NCBI RefSeq assembly: GCF_029227915.1
Contig: NC_079885.1
Coordinates: 13,715,001-13,779,000, forward strand
Source: Hydractinia symbiolongicarpus
Lineage: Eukaryota > Cnidaria > Hydrozoa > Anthoathecata > Hydractiniidae
Direction of reading: 5' to 3'
DNA: 64,000 bases
Shown here: piece by piece, positions 1-12,397 of the stretch
How positions within the stretch are numbered: position 1 is the stretch's first letter
How the letters are laid out: every line of letters begins with the position of its first letter
The notes under the pieces: generated by a model
Database searches by the model: none
Seen by the model: the letters and a program-made list of their open reading frames with translations, nothing else
What the model was told of the DNA's origin: nothing
Translations under genes and position numbers: made by a program

Positions 1-1661
1 CAATTTAATAAGGGAATAACCAACAAATCAATAAGAATGACAAAAGTTATTAATATTTCGTTAGTATATCAACCAACTTTTTCAAACGAATACTTTACAA
101 TTTGGTAAAATCTAGAATATATACTATTAAAAACGTTGCCTTGGTAACATAAAAAGGCAAGCAATTAAAAACAATAAAATATATTATCACCAACTAGATG
201 GTTTCTACAGCGTTCACTTATTAAGAGGATGGTTTCTCTCTGTCCGTACGTTTTTCCGGTTCCAATCGTGGGTTCCGTTTAGACCGCAATGCTGCGTCAC
301 CAACGTTCCTATCCAAAACTTTTCCTTCTCCAACAATAACGAATCAATTTTACCCTTCGTAAGATTTTCAACATTATTAACCACGTCAATTATCCTGTAA
401 TGGCTAACTAAATTTAAAGGCTAATTATCAGTTCACCCTGACAGGTCAAGTTATGGTTAAGAAGTATCTAGTAGCATTTTTTCACTTATGTATAATGTAA
501 ATTATAATCTGCATGCAAAAACTAGGTTTTAATTTCAAGATCAAATTAAGATGCCTTCACTGAAAATTAAAGTTTGTAATAGGCTGGTAGGTCTACGACT
601 TATTGCATGCTTATTTTGCCTGTCGATTTGCGCAAAAGATCTTGGGAATATATACAACACCACATCACAATGTAACTAGTCTTAAATTGCTCAGATTTGT
701 AGAAATTTTCTGCAGACCATGTCTCAAAGGGTGTTCTATTGGACTAGCCTTCAACCCATAAAACAACGGTTGACTATCGCAGATATCTTTAGATTTTCGC
801 CCATGATATATCTTGTCATCCTTTTTCAGGCGTCCTTGGCACAAAATAACAATTCGGTTACCAGTTTAAATAAAATATGCATATTATTATTGAGCTCGCT
901 GCTCAGTGACTAAACAGGAGGGTTCTACAATTTAACCACCCTGTTTAATTTTTTCTCTGTAAAACAAGCACCAAGCATTAGTTATGCTACCTAAATTGCA
1001 ATGTCAACCTTTTGCTGCCTTAATGTATTTTTTATCTTCCATGCTTTAAAGTGTTTTCTCGATGCTGTATATATTTTATTGACATAAACCAGCTCTTATT
1101 CAGGGATTTTGTTTTATTAAAACATGCTTTTACTGGTACAACTTTTAACTTTTATTAGAAACCTTATTTACTTAAAAAAATGATGTAACTTTTCTATTTC
1201 ATTATGTTTCAGTCTTGCGTTTGTGAAAAGTAATAAAAACGATTTTTAGTAATCAGTCTAGCATCAGCTGTTGCAAATGCTAGGCAAGCGAGGCTTTTTA
1301 TTGGTTTGCAATACGTTGATAATTAGAAATAGGCTTTGTGTATTCTCAGTAACAAAAACAACCCACCTCCGTTATAACATTGGTTCCACAGCTTCATAGC
1401 TGTGCAGCTATCTTGTTTTAGAGTGTGATACAGGTAGATTCTTCTTTGTGCTTTGTTTCGTTTCCATCATAAAATCAATTTTGTTAAAGTATTCAATTGT
1501 CCGAAATCGTTGAAATAGTGTTGTCCTAACTTTTTCAAAGTAAATGTACTTTGCGAAAGCAGTAATCATGCAAATCCCATTTCCTTATTTGCTTTTTTTA
1601 TACAGTGATGTCTTCAGCTATATATACTTGTTTATAATCTGGTTTGTTTTGTTTTTGATAG
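1..1661. other. AT-rich non-coding flank, probably intron of the HERPUD-like gene
   Basis: I see no convincing coding exon here. Short open frames at 719 and 1544 have no recognisable domain and AT-rich composition. Because a good splice acceptor follows at 1660-1661 and the next exon begins inside the HERPUD open frame, most of this stretch is probably intron. The upstream exons, including the ubiquitin-like domain expected in the family, are not visible and probably lie outside the window. Confidence 0.5.
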
Positions 1662-2056
1662 ATCGCAAGGATTCTCCATGCCCCCATCACGTGCTGCAAC
1701 GACTCCGAACGTTCCACTTTCACCAGGAGTTGCTGCACCACAAGAACCACCTCAAGAACTTGCACCACAAGAACAACAACAAGCGCAGCCGGGCAACCCA
1801 CAAAATGAAAACATTCGTATGAACGCTGGTGTAGGCGGTCCTATGGTTCAAGAGGATGAAGAGGAAAATGATAACCCTCGAAATCGGGATTGGCTGGACT
1901 GGCTGTACATGTCTTTAAGACTGTTAATGTTCCTCAGCATTATATATTTTTATTCTTCTACAAGTAGATTTTTGATGGTTACTATACTCGGATTTATTGT
2001 GTACCTGTATCAGGGTGGTTGGTTTACACCGAGGAGGAGAGTGGAAGGACAGCCAG
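1662..2056 (+). CDS. HERPUD: HERPUD-like ER stress membrane protein, internal exon
   Basis: This exon runs from an AG acceptor (1660-1661) to a GT donor (2057-2058). It encodes a proline/glutamine-rich linker, then an acidic EDEEEN patch, then NRDWLDWLYMSLRLLMF and a hydrophobic hairpin (YFYSSTSRFLMV, then IVYLYQGGWF). Acidic patch, DWLDW, YFYSS and a short second membrane segment ending GWF is the signature of HERP/HERPUD proteins. These are ER membrane ubiquitin-like proteins that work with the HRD1 complex in ER-associated degradation. The exon ends with one base of a codon completed by the next exon (phase 1). It is the only clear host gene here and sets the eukaryotic context. The N-terminal ubiquitin-like domain is not seen. 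Confidence 0.8.
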
Positions 2057-2353
2057 GTAAAATTTTTAATGAATGTGTATTAAAGGGCCAGATTACGTCT
2101 CTTTCATGTGGACAGAACGACAAGTAGATTTATTGTTCGAATTATAACTAATTTGTTTTTCTTTTTTTTAAAACGTATGACTGTCTTTAAATTTTGTTGG
2201 TACAAAAAGTGTGATGCCACTTTTTCGTTACGGCAGCAAACTTACAATGATTACAACAAGACTCTTTATGTTCTTGCAATATTTTTAAAATTATTTAGCC
2301 TCCCAATTTAAGATCAGTATTGAATTTTTATTATTGTTTTTTTCGTATTATAG

Positions 2354-2541
2354 ATCCTGTTCCAGAACAGCCAAATCAGCAAGATAATGAAAATGTCGAT
2401 TTTTACCAAGAGAATACTTCAAATAATAATCAAAATGCGGATCCACCACGCCCATCGGCATTCCGTATTTTATGCACTTTTTTTGTATCTTTCGTAACCT
2501 CAATTATACCAACCGTTCCCGAGGCGCTGCAACAACCATAG
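2354..2541 (+). CDS. HERPUD: HERPUD-like protein, last coding exon
   Basis: The exon starts after a polypyrimidine-AG acceptor (2352-2353), and its frame fits the phase of the preceding donor. It encodes DPVPEQPNQQDNENVD, an Asn/Gln-rich spacer, and a short hydrophobic C-terminus (FRILCTFFVSFVTSIIPT) before a TAG at 2539-2541. HERPUD proteins end in a comparable hydrophobic stretch, so this is probably the natural C-terminus. The intron between the two exons (2057-2353) is about 300 bp and AT-rich. Confidence 0.75.
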
Positions 2542-3649
2542 TAAAACGCATTACAAGGCGTATCAATTACGTGTGTTCACTTTATCAAACGTGCAACAAA
2601 AAATTAAAAACGACTTGTCCGTCTATTAACTTTTTTAATCTGAGGTTTTTTGTTACAGGTTCATTTTCAGGGTGGTAGCCACCTTGGTCAAGTCGTGGTA
2701 TTTGCTACATTTTTAGTGGAAGTCGGGAATAATTGTTATTGTGATCTCTTGTTTCTAAATTAGTACTAGACTTAACATTAATTTATGGTATAAAACATTT
2801 TCATTATACACCCAGCATTCCCACAGTGTTTTGGTAAAAGTCGGGGAATTTCATTTAGAGTTTAATGATATGGTTGCTATTGGTGAAGGTTTTTTCCAGT
2901 GACAAATCGCAACCACTTTGTCGTAGTGCATTATTCATATATATGCTCTACCAAAACTTTTTCGTTATTCGAAGTTTCGCTTGATTAAATTTTGTGATAA
3001 AAAAAATTGATCTCGTTCCCGTGGTACTCTTTTCACCTTCACTGCGTTAATATCGCTCGACTATATCTTTATAGCGATAACCCAAGGTTTGTTACCCCAA
3101 TGACGGTTCGCTAAACATTTATCTTAACATTTATATAATTTATGCATTATTATAATATTCAAACGACAATACTTATTAATGATGTAAAGTTCATATGACG
3201 TTTATATTTTCGTCACGGTTGTAGTTGTCATAGTGAAAAAAGACATGCCTCTTGCTTATTACCAAGGTTAAGCCGAAAGTCCACTTCAATCTTTTAGCAC
3301 GTCAGTTCACGGCGTACGCATCAAATATTGCGCCATATTTAGGAGCGTTTTTGCACGCGCTCATCGTTTTGAAAGTCAAAACCATTGACTTTTTTCAGAG
3401 CGCTGTGAGTATATTAAAGTAAGTTCATGATTTTGAACATCGAGTTTGCTTGAATCGCCGCCAATTTGAATTTATGCGCGCATTTCTGTTTTCAGTGGAC
3501 ATATAGCGTTGCTTGGACGCACGACCGCACAGCGTAAGTACGTCGTGCTTTGCGAACAAGGTGGACTTCCGCCTTTATGCTAGTCTGAAAGCGTAAAAGA
3601 ATTTGAACAAGCTCACTTACAAGGATTAACAGTTGGTCACGAAGCCTTT
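2542..3649. other. 3' flank of the HERPUD-like gene, no further gene seen
   Basis: This is AT-rich sequence with no supported open frame. The first part is presumably 3' UTR, but no clear AATAAA signal close to the stop was found. Sequence from about 3620 onwards shades into the satellite patch. Confidence 0.5.
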
Positions 3650-4127
3650 CCGTGCTCAGGCCTCCAAACGCTGTAATATCGCCTTATTCGGCCTCTACAC
3701 GTGATAACGTGCTTCCAAGCGCCCAGATAGGTGGCTATCGTGTTATTCCTCCCAGTGTCAATGGACTACGACGCCTCCAGTCTTTTTCCCTGGCGCCTTT
3801 AAACGCCGGCCAATTGCGTACTCAGGCCTTGAAGAGATAACTTCTTACAGTCCAATAACGGCCGCGGACGTAAATCACCTCGTTCCAAACGCGCAGATAG
3901 GTAGCTATCGGCCTATTCTCCCAAGTCCCAATAATAAGAGCTCTACACGTAAATCACGTCGTTTCAGGCGCTGGGACAGGTAGCCATAGGTCTACTCTTT
4001 TCTGTTTCAATGAACTACGACGGCACAATTCGTTTTCCTTGGGACAAGGAATTTAGAAAGCCCCCAACTGCGTGCACAGGCTTCCAAAGGCTGTAACAGA
4101 CTTTTATGGCCTAATAACGGTCGTGGA
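3650..4127 (+). repeat. Diverged ~182-bp satellite patch, left of the mobile cluster
   Basis: About two and a half degenerate monomers carry the same landmarks as the big right-hand array: CCAAACGCTGTAATATCGCC, ACACGTGATAACGTGCTTCC, AATGGACTACGACG, and TGCGTGCACAGGCTTCC. It has the same orientation as most of the array at 35268-64000. It runs directly into the truncated BEL LTR at about 4128. Confidence 0.8.
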
Positions 4128-4239
4128 CGAAAAACAATGTGAAAAGTGCGCGAAAAAACTATAAGAACCCAATTAAAATTAATGTGACGTGACGGGTCTC
4201 CATCTCCGAGACGGATCTTCATCGTTTGTGTTCAAAACA
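4128..4239 (-). repeat. Truncated 3' LTR of the BEL element
   Basis: About 112 bp match the outer end of the 5' LTR at 13491-13605 with few differences, sharing GTGACGTGACGGGTCTCC and CCGAGACGGATCTTCATCG. On the minus strand the LTR starts TGTTTTGAAC, a standard TG start. The match stops abruptly at about 4128, where satellite sequence begins. Confidence 0.85.
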
Positions 4240-4250
4240 CTCCCCACCAG
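4240..4250 (-). other. Polypurine tract of the BEL element
   Basis: On the minus strand the bases just before the LTR start read TGGTGGGGAG. A G-rich purine run directly against the TG of the 3' LTR is where plus-strand DNA synthesis is primed in LTR elements. This placement is what identifies the shared ~115 bp as LTR. Confidence 0.75.
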
Positions 4251-4518
4251 TGAGTACTCGTCTACGAACGACTGTCCATCTAGTAACGCCTTATTTGATA
4301 TAATTGATTATCTTGCTTACGTCGGACTCGTTAAAGATGTCGTTTATGTACGTCGTTTATGTACGTCATTCCGATTTCTTCATCATCGCTTTGCAATATC
4401 GTTTGCCCAAGATTTATCATCGAATTTTACAACGTCGTTGTTGTTTCTTCACGAATTATGTACACCTATAAAGAACACAATTCACCGTTGTATGCGAAGC
4501 ATAGTTCAGGTGACATTT

Positions 4519-7050
4519 TCATTTAGCACTGCGTTCCAGTAACGCAAGTGATCGGATGGGACGAATGTAATTTTCATCAGCAGTTTTCACTTCTGCAACC
4601 CTGTTGATGCCATCGCTGCCAGAAAAGATTTTCGCAATGCGTCCCAGCGGCCAATGATTTTTCAAGACGTTCTGGTCTCTAACTATCACGAGATCTCCTT
4701 CCTTAATTTGGTCGTCGTTTGTATTCCATTTAGCACGTGTTGTCAAAGAAGGCAGGTATTCCTTTCTCCATCTATTCCAAAACATATTTGAAGCAGCCTG
4801 TACGGCTCTCCATCTTTTACGATCGTCGAGGTCTGTAAATACAGAATCTACAGGTATATTTTGCGACGCTCTTCCAATGAGAAAATGATTTGGCGTTAGT
4901 GCTTGGTAGTCATCTGCGTCACTGCTGATAGAAGTCAACGGTCGGCTATTGATGGTTGCTTCTACTTCAGTCAAGAATGTACGTAACTCTTCTTCGGTGA
5001 AAACGCTATCACGAACTATCACTTTCAACGCTCGTTTAGTGATTTTCACCATAGATTCCATCGCTCCATTCATCCATGGTGAAAATGGTGGGTTGAACTT
5101 CCATTCGATACTATTCTTTGTTAACTCTTTTCGAAGTTTTGTCTCATTCAGATTCGTTACCAGCTCTCTTAGTTCACGATCTGCGCCGACGAAGTTGGTT
5201 TCGTTGTCGCTGGTGATTGTTTTGGGGTTTCCTCTTCTTGAGATAAAACGTCGAAGTGCAAGAATGAAACTATCTGTCGATAAATCTCCAGCTAGCTCAA
5301 TGTGAACGGCACGTGACAATGCTCCATAGCTTTTCACGGTTCCAGATGAAGCTGTTGTCCTCTTACTTCTCTTGACAATCATTGGACCAAAGTAATCTAC
5401 TCCAGATCGATTAAATGGTGGTTCACCTACAGCAAGACGATCGATTGGTAGATCTCCCATAAGTGGTGATATTGGCTTGACTTTCTTTGATTTACAGTAT
5501 GTACATGCATTTATCAAATTCTTCACATAGGATTTTCCAGTCGGAATCCAAATATTTTGTCTTGATAGTGCTAGTGTGGCGTTTTGTCCAACATGGAAGT
5601 TTGTATGATGAATGTGTTGAATTATGAGTCGTGCAATGTGGTGTTTCGGCGAGATTATCACTTGGTGCTTCGACTCAAATGGTATATCGATTAAACCAAT
5701 TCTTCCTCCAACACGAATCAAATTGTTCTGCATCATTGGTCTCAAAGCTACAAGTGGTGATCTTTTTGGTAGTTCCTTGTGTGATTGTAGGTTTTCGAAT
5801 TCTGATGGGTAGGATTCTTGTTGTGAGATGCTATACAACTGTAACTTTGTTGCTTCAATTTCATCAACGGTCAGGTAATCAAATTTTTCAGGTTCAGATC
5901 TTCCCCTTTTTAATAACAACCAATTTCGTTTTAATTTGATAATCCACGCAATGTGGCGACAGAGTTTTTGCCAATCGGAATAATTTTCCCATTTGATAAA
6001 GGATGTTTTCTCTGGTATTGCATTACTAGTTGACTGAAAGTTGGTAATATCTGCGTCTTCTTCACTTTGAATGACATTTTGGTTTTGGTCTGGCCAATTG
6101 CATTCTTCTTCGATTAAAAACGATGGACCGGTTAACCATCTGGAATTCTCGGTCGATGATAGTGGTACATATCTTGTAGCATTGTCTGCTGGGTTTAGAG
6201 TTCCTGGCACAAAACGCCACGAATTGACGTCAGTCGTAGTACGAATTTCATTGATGCGATTCATAACGAATACTGGAGATTTTCGGTTTTCATTCGAGAT
6301 ATATTTCAAAACTATTTGTGAATCTGTCCAAAATTTGGTACCGAGGTCCATGGAAAGACTACTCACTATTGATTCTCTCATTCTTGTAGCCAAGACAGCA
6401 GCTTGTAATTCTAATTTTGGTATTGTGAGAGATTTCGGATTCAACGGGGCGACTCTGGATTTTCCCATCACGAATGTTACATTGACGGTATGCGTATCTT
6501 GAATACGTAGATATGCGACAGCACCATATGATTGATATTGAATCAACTGATTATTGGATTGTAGTTTGAGCCATCGAGGAATGCTGATTGATGTTAGTTT
6601 CTCCAGTTCACTTCTCCAGCTCAACCACCTTGTTTTTAATTCGGTTGGTATTTCTTCATCCCAGTCTATTTTGGATTTCCACAATGATTGGATGATAAGT
6701 TTTCCTTCTAAAATGAATGGTGTTAAGATGCCAAGTGGGTCAAATATTGAACTTGTTAAACTTAATATACCTCTTTTAGTTTCAGGTGATGGCTTGTTGA
6801 CAGCTTTGAATGTGAAATAGTCAGTATTCGGATTCCATAACATACCAAGTACTCTTTCAGTCGGTAATTTGTTTAGGTCTAGATTGACGTTGATTACGGT
6901 TTCGGTATTTGGAAAACACTTAAGAATTTCACAAGAATTTGAAAGCCATTTTGTTAAACGAAAGCCACAACTTTTCAAGGCTTCTGTCACGGTTTTTGCA
7001 ATCGATACGGCTTCGTCTACTGTTTTCATGGAGTCCAGATAATCATCCAT
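4519..7050 (-). pseudogene. BEL/Pao pol, C-terminal part: RT end, RNase H, integrase
   Basis: This is an open frame of about 840 residues. It begins at the reverse transcriptase active site (MDDYLDS) and continues through the connection region and RNase H (LELQAAVLATRM, FWTDSQIVLKYI). An integrase zinc finger follows (H..H with CTYC), then the catalytic core with aspartates in GVDYFGP and SDNETNF and the glutamate in GAMESMVK, and a C-terminal domain with LTPNHFLIGR and a WPLGRI motif near the end. The integrase triad looks intact. The frame is called a pseudogene because the N-terminal half of the RT is in other frames and split from it by an insertion. Confidence 0.9.
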
Positions 7051-7334
7051 GTAAAACTTTTTCGTGATAGCGTCTACGATTTCGCGATCGTGGTCGATAC
7101 TAGTTTGTCAAAGAGCGTAATTCGCGCAACAAGGTGAGTCTACTTCACCAAATAAATGTACTTGCATGGCAGTCATCAATGTTGTCGCTAGTGTCTTCTC
7201 CCCAAACGAAACGAAGAGAATCTTGTTCTATCCTTGATACTTTGACCTGATGAAACATTTTTTCAATGTCAGCCATAATTGCGTAACGATAAGTACGGAA
7301 TGTGAGTAATACAGATATTAGGCAGCAAGTCTGG
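7051..7334 (-). pseudogene. BEL/Pao reverse transcriptase fragment, finger/palm part
   Basis: Minus-strand reading gives the conserved block YRYAIMADIEKMFHQV, which carries the first catalytic aspartate of the palm, then LRFVWGED. At least two frame changes separate it from the downstream YMDD-type motif. It ends at 7334-7337, where foreign sequence begins, and the RT resumes at 9630. Confidence 0.8.
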
Positions 7335-7337
7335 GCC

Positions 7338-9629
7338 GGGCAACAAGTTGTCGTTTAAAGACAATTAATTCTGATATATATCACAACCAAATCTCGGTAG
7401 AGGTTAAGGGAAATAGCAAAGCATGGTTTTTTTTGTTATGTGGTGTCATTCGTAAAGAGTGAGCCAATGACATAAATTTTTAGGATTTACGTACAGGGCA
7501 CTTTGATTACACTCATAAGCGCAAGAAATGCACACAAATTTTGGTACTTATTACAAAAATACCACTGGGTTTGTTTACAAAAGAGAACAGTCTCGACGTT
7601 GTTTTATGTTGTTCTTACAGGTAGCTTAGCTACCCAGCTACATTAAGGATTAAACTAGCATTTATTACTTAATACTCAGTAAAATAGGTCAAGTTTAAAT
7701 ATTAATTTTTTTCGCTATAGCTAGCTAGACTAAGTATGAAAGGACAAGGCTGAGCTTTTTAGCTGGGTTTAAAATCAAAACTTAAGAGGAAAATTACATC
7801 GCAGTTTTTAAAATTATATTACACATACTACAGAACACCTGCGGGAAATCTCATTGTTCATCAAGTTACCCCATATGGGTAATATGGAAGATTTCTTCAT
7901 AAAAAACCTCAGAAACCTTTTCAAGTGGATTACTTTCACATTAACAAAAATTGAAAATTTTTAAGATGAACTTTTGCGATTTTGTCATTTATAAGTTTTT
8001 AAATTTCTCGCTGGAAATTTATAAGGTTTAAAACCCATGTCGCACAGTAACTTTTTCGTCCTTATCATAATGTGATATACATAAGCTATGGAACAACTTT
8101 TGCAGGAAAAGAAAAACACATAAATAGAAAAAGGTTGTTATAAAAATAATATAAATTAATTTCAAACCGATTAGTCCCTGCAGCCATTTTGGTGTCAGCA
8201 GTATGAAAAACTATGCTAAAACCATAATAAGTAAAAGTCCTATTACTTCAGTAAAAATTGAAATAATGACTTGAAACTTAGTATTATATGTTTTTAGACC
8301 AGTTTGATGAAATGAACCCAAAAAATTTTTTTGCTACTATTATAGTTCTTGAGTTCCTGAATTTAGCCATTTTTGGGGACTCCGATAAACCTTTTTTGAA
8401 AGCATATTATTTTGACAAGCCATGTGTACAGATAACATTCAAAGTGATTCTCAGGATTTAAAATAATTCAAACAGATAAAATGTGTCCCAGGTTTAGGAC
8501 CATATACCTTATCCAGCTCTATAAATACAAAGTTGTTAGAAGTTATTTTTTTGTCCACCTGGATCTGCAACACGTTTACTTGCACTAATCGCTCAGCCTG
8601 GTGCCACTCACAATTAATTTTTGAATATCTACAGGAACTTATTATGCAAAATGAAAAATGCTAAACAACTGTATTTGCTTTGCAGAAGTAACAATAGGCT
8701 TCATCATAAGTCCTGTGAATGTTGGTTGAAAAATGTATTATACCTTTATGCTATAAGCACTCCACTGGATTTGTAACACATTACACTAAGTGTCCTCCGT
8801 ATGACACAGTTTACCCTTTACTAAGTCTTAACCTGGACAGAGACTTTACGTCTTCCGGCTCCAAGCGAATATTACTTCTGGCTATACTTTCCAAAATTTT
8901 GTTATTTCATAAAAGAAACCTGAAAATCTACAAATATTTATTTATGAAAAACAGGTTTCTGTTCGATAAAAGAAACCTGAACATTTGCAGAAATTTATTT
9001 ATGAAATATAGGTTTCTGTTTGTCGTGACAACATATTTAACCAACATGCAATGCCTTGCACACCTAACTAGCTATATACTCAAGTCTTGACTGTTCACTG
9101 TTATGGGAGGTCCAAATTGCTAGCAAGTAGCTATCTTTATTTAAAATGACAGAATGCCTTGAAAAATCTTTTGTATAGCTAGCCTCATAAAACTAATATA
9201 TTTAGCTCTTGTACTTTATCACTTAATTATTTAATAACAAATGTGCCCCTGAAGTGCTGGCATGGTATTAGCTAGGTAGCTTAAAATCACAAAATAAATA
9301 TTATCCAGATGTCACCATCCCTCATCATCAGACATCAGAAAGGCGTTTCTGTTCTTTACTTCTCATTCTGGGGTACCTCAAATTCTTGTAAATCCAATGA
9401 AAAAAAATTACTAAGACTTTCTCTCCTTTCCCTTGCACGACTCATGGCATTTCTCAGCATGTCTTCAGTTCGAAGCCACGATTCCTTAGCTTCAACTGCG
9501 TCTCGTTCACAAGTTTCAGCGCTAGCCAATGCGATGGACAACGTCGAGGAACCCTGGGTAACTTTGAAAAAATGTGGTTCTGCCTTATGATTTTCAGATT
9601 TTTGCTGCTGATATCAGCATATTTTAGCC
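7338..9629. other. ~2.3-kb insertion inside the BEL reverse transcriptase
   Basis: The RT reading breaks after a GGGCC at 7333-7337 and resumes at GCCCTTGAG (9627 on). Removing the insert restores a continuous RT sequence, and the base triplet GCC is present at both edges, which suggests a 3-bp target duplication. The insert has no terminal inverted repeats that I can see. It contains a local pair of alternating inverted repeats (8905-9020: ATAAAAGAAACCTGA twice, AGGTTTCTGTT twice). A charged minus-strand frame (9541-9356) rich in Arg/Glu could be a captured exon. Its family is not identified. Confidence 0.65.
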
Positions 9630-9990
9630 CTTGAGTGCCACACCTCCGTATATATAGGAGTTAATTATCTTTAATGAAATACCTTTGTACTTTGCAGCTG
9701 CGTCAAAGACTACACGAACTTTTGCAGGCTTGTTAGGATGGACAACACCATGATGTGGTATGTAGTTGGTGATATTGGATGTTTGGTTTTTCTCAAAGTC
9801 TGAAAGCTTTCTCGCATGTCCAAGAGCGATATATTCCTTGACTTGTAATCTGTAATTTTCTGCTAAAATTGATTGCTTGCTCAGTTTTCTTTCGTTAGAT
9901 TTCAGACGTTGGACTGCTAATTCCCTGTTGTATGGTAATTTTGGTTTCTCATCTTTCCACAATAAACCTACTTCAAAATGACCGTCTTTT
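9630..9990 (-). pseudogene. BEL/Pao reverse transcriptase, N-terminal fragment
   Basis: The minus-strand reading contains YNRELAVQRLKSNERKL, then YIPHHGVVHPNKPAKVR and VVFDAAAKYKGISL. This is the typical start of the Pao reverse transcriptase domain. It runs up to GVALKG at the insertion point and is continuous with the protease region upstream. Confidence 0.85.
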
Positions 9991-10621
9991 ATTTTCGTGG
10001 TCGACTTAAGTATGTGTGACGCATGTTTTTCGTCTTTCGTTAGTAGGTCTGGATGGAGTGGAGGCTTTGTTCCATATGACTCGATTTCCCAAAATCTTTC
10101 TACTGCTTTAGTGAGATCATACGTATCAGTTTCTAATCGATTAATATTGGTAAATATGTTTTTATTTTTCCCACCAAATAGGATCCAACCAAGTTGCGTT
10201 TTAACAGCTACTGGTTCGTTGTGTTTTCCTACTCGATAATCGTGTTGAATATGAAGTGATGGTGTATCAATTCCAATAAGTACTGTTACTCTGTCGTCGT
10301 GTAAGGTTGGTATATCGATGTCTTTTAAATGAACATATTTTTCTTTTAAATCTGCGATGTTTCGTTTTTTAGTAGGAGTGTTAAGATCTGGTACAACCCA
10401 TGCTTTTTCGATTCTGATTTCTTCTTTTAGATTGGTAGGGTGAACATTAAATGATACGATTTTTGATTTAAACTTCTGTAAATTCGATAGGATCGTTGAT
10501 ACTCTTAACGGTTGCTCCTTCCCACCTTATCCAAGTTTCCGTGCTGTTTCTTCGCAAATTAAGGTGCTATCTGATCGACTATCTAGAATAGCGTTGGTTG
10601 TTACTGTTTTGTTGTTATGAG
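9991..10621 (-). pseudogene. BEL/Pao aspartic protease and linker
   Basis: Reading back from 10621, the minus strand encodes an active-site region ILDSRSDSTLI, followed by a region matching BEL pol linkers (IGIDTPSLH, KTQLGWILFGG, RFWEIESYG). Retropepsin-like proteases need D-S/T-G, and here the glycine position reads arginine, so the enzyme is probably dead. A stop codon also interrupts the frame shortly after the active site (near 10530). Confidence 0.7.
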
Positions 10622-11086
10622 TTACGGTAACGGGATAACTTGAAGATAGGTGTCAGTTGTGGTACGAGATCGGGTGATTCTTGCCTCAGGTTCATTCTTT
10701 GTATCTTCATTTTCATTTTGTTGTGGCGTTCCTAAATTCAGCAGGGTGTGGTGACGTTTTCCACATTTATCTTCTCGACACCTCTTCCTAGATTTACATT
10801 TTATTTTGTGAGAAGGTGAAAGACAATTGAAGCAAAGTCCCTTTTCTAAAACAAACTTCCTACGATCTGCCATCGGTTTTGATTCGAATTCTCTGCACTT
10901 AAAAACAAAATGATTTTCTGAACAAATCCAACACTTCGTACTGCGTTCACTACCTGCACCTGTTGCAAATGTTCTCACTCTTTTCTCATCTCTCTTCGAC
11001 TCCTTTCCTTTTTTAATCTTATTCTGTTCCTGATCTGCGATTAAATTTGCTATTGGATTGAATTGCTCTAATAACTTCCAACTCAA
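10622..11086 (-). pseudogene. BEL/Pao Gag, zinc-knuckle region
   Basis: This ~154-residue frame has a basic lead-in and two cysteine-rich knuckles: CWICSENHFVFKC followed by LCFNCLSPSHKIKCKS and CREDKCGKRHHTLL. The pairing CxxC...HxxxxC with a KRHHTLLN tail is characteristic of BEL/Pao Gag just ahead of the protease. It is in a different frame from the Gag core upstream, so gag is broken between about 11090 and 11430. Confidence 0.8.
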
Positions 11087-11428
11087 TCATTTCTCAAAGT
11101 CAATCAAATTAATGCTATTCTCACTCGTAATTTTGCCTTTCGAAAATTTGTAAAACTGATTGCGAAAGTGATGAGGTAATCTAGCTACAGCCTTTGCTAA
11201 ATTCTCAGTTGAATTAATAGCAGATTTGTAGCCCATGGAGATTAGCCAAGTATTATTAGAATTAAGAAGCTGCTGATATCGACGAAGAGATGTTCTGTCG
11301 CGAGGTGGTATTTGAGGAAGATCAAGAACGTTTTTTAATTTAAAGTATGATACAACACAAGGATTACCGAAGTCACGTTATAATGGTTTTAATGCAGATG
11401 CGTAAAATATGCCACTTGCACCAATCGA

Positions 11429-12397
11429 TTACACCGTCTTCTTAGCCTCACCGTCCAATACACTAATCAACCTCTCCATCCTTGTGTTATCGTCAAAGAA
11501 AACCTTCAGGTGTACTCTAGATTTAAAGTTTTCCACAAACTCTGGCCATTTATTAGGTGAACCATCGAACCTAAACAGATCAATAACTGGTAGATTCCTT
11601 GATTCATACTCCCAACGAAGTACCCTAGCGGTAGTTATCGCATTCGCATCTTCTATAATGGTTTCTTGTCCTTCAATAAGATCGTCAATAAATTTATCAA
11701 TCGGTTGATAACGAGATTTATCGATATTTTCCGGATTATTGAAGACATTTTTTTCGACATCTTTTAGTTCTGAACGGTTCGTTTTAGATTTATCCTGATT
11801 TAAACATGGAAGTAATTTAGTCTGATCTTTATATGAATGTTGATTGACTGACGAAGATGCATCAGACGGTATATCATCGATGTTGAAGAAGTGACGGCTT
11901 TTTGTTGAATGGTTTGATGAAGACGAAGAATGTGGTTTAGAATAATGTTTGTTGATGTCACTAGGAATAACGAAAGTAGTGTCGCTTTTAGGATGTTGTA
12001 GAGATGATACGTCTATCTGAGATGAAATATTTCTCTCTTCTCTGTCAATTCTGATATCTAATATTCGAAGGTTTTCGGTGGTTGGTACATAATAAGACGA
12101 GCTTTTCCTCTCTCTAAATATTAATGGCTGTGTAATTTGCGATCTAACGGACATATCTTCTGAAGCAACATGTTCTTCTATTATACTCTCTCTTAATCTG
12201 GCGATTTCAGCTTTATCTTTCACTACGTTCAACCTTTCTACTATTTCGTCTCTCTCTAGCATTTTCTTTTGTTCCAATATTTTAAGCTTTATCTCTCTCT
12301 TCCGTTCTAATAAATTTAACTTCCTTTTTAGCTTTTCCTCCGCAAGTTTCGCCTGTAACTGAGCCTCAGCAGATTCAGTCTTCCTCTGTAGGAGCAA
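11429..12397 (-). pseudogene. BEL/Pao Gag core
   Basis: The first half is a highly charged coiled coil (KLAEEKLKRKLNLLERKREI and following). A serine-rich linker comes next. The C-terminal part reads LPVIDLFRFDGSPNKWPEF with RMERLISVLDGEAKK, the typical BEL Gag capsid-like motif (F.G.P..W..F ... L...L.GEA). The frame stops shortly after GEAKK and the following region is shifted. Confidence 0.8.

Noticed and set aside
719-913. 64-codon frame upstream of the HERPUD exons
   Set aside because: There is no match to the expected ubiquitin-like domain and no fitting splice sites; likely chance in intron.
4949-6820. Plus-strand frames of 60-140 codons within the BEL pol region
   Set aside because: They are shadows of the minus-strand RNase H/integrase frame, which has clear catalytic motifs.
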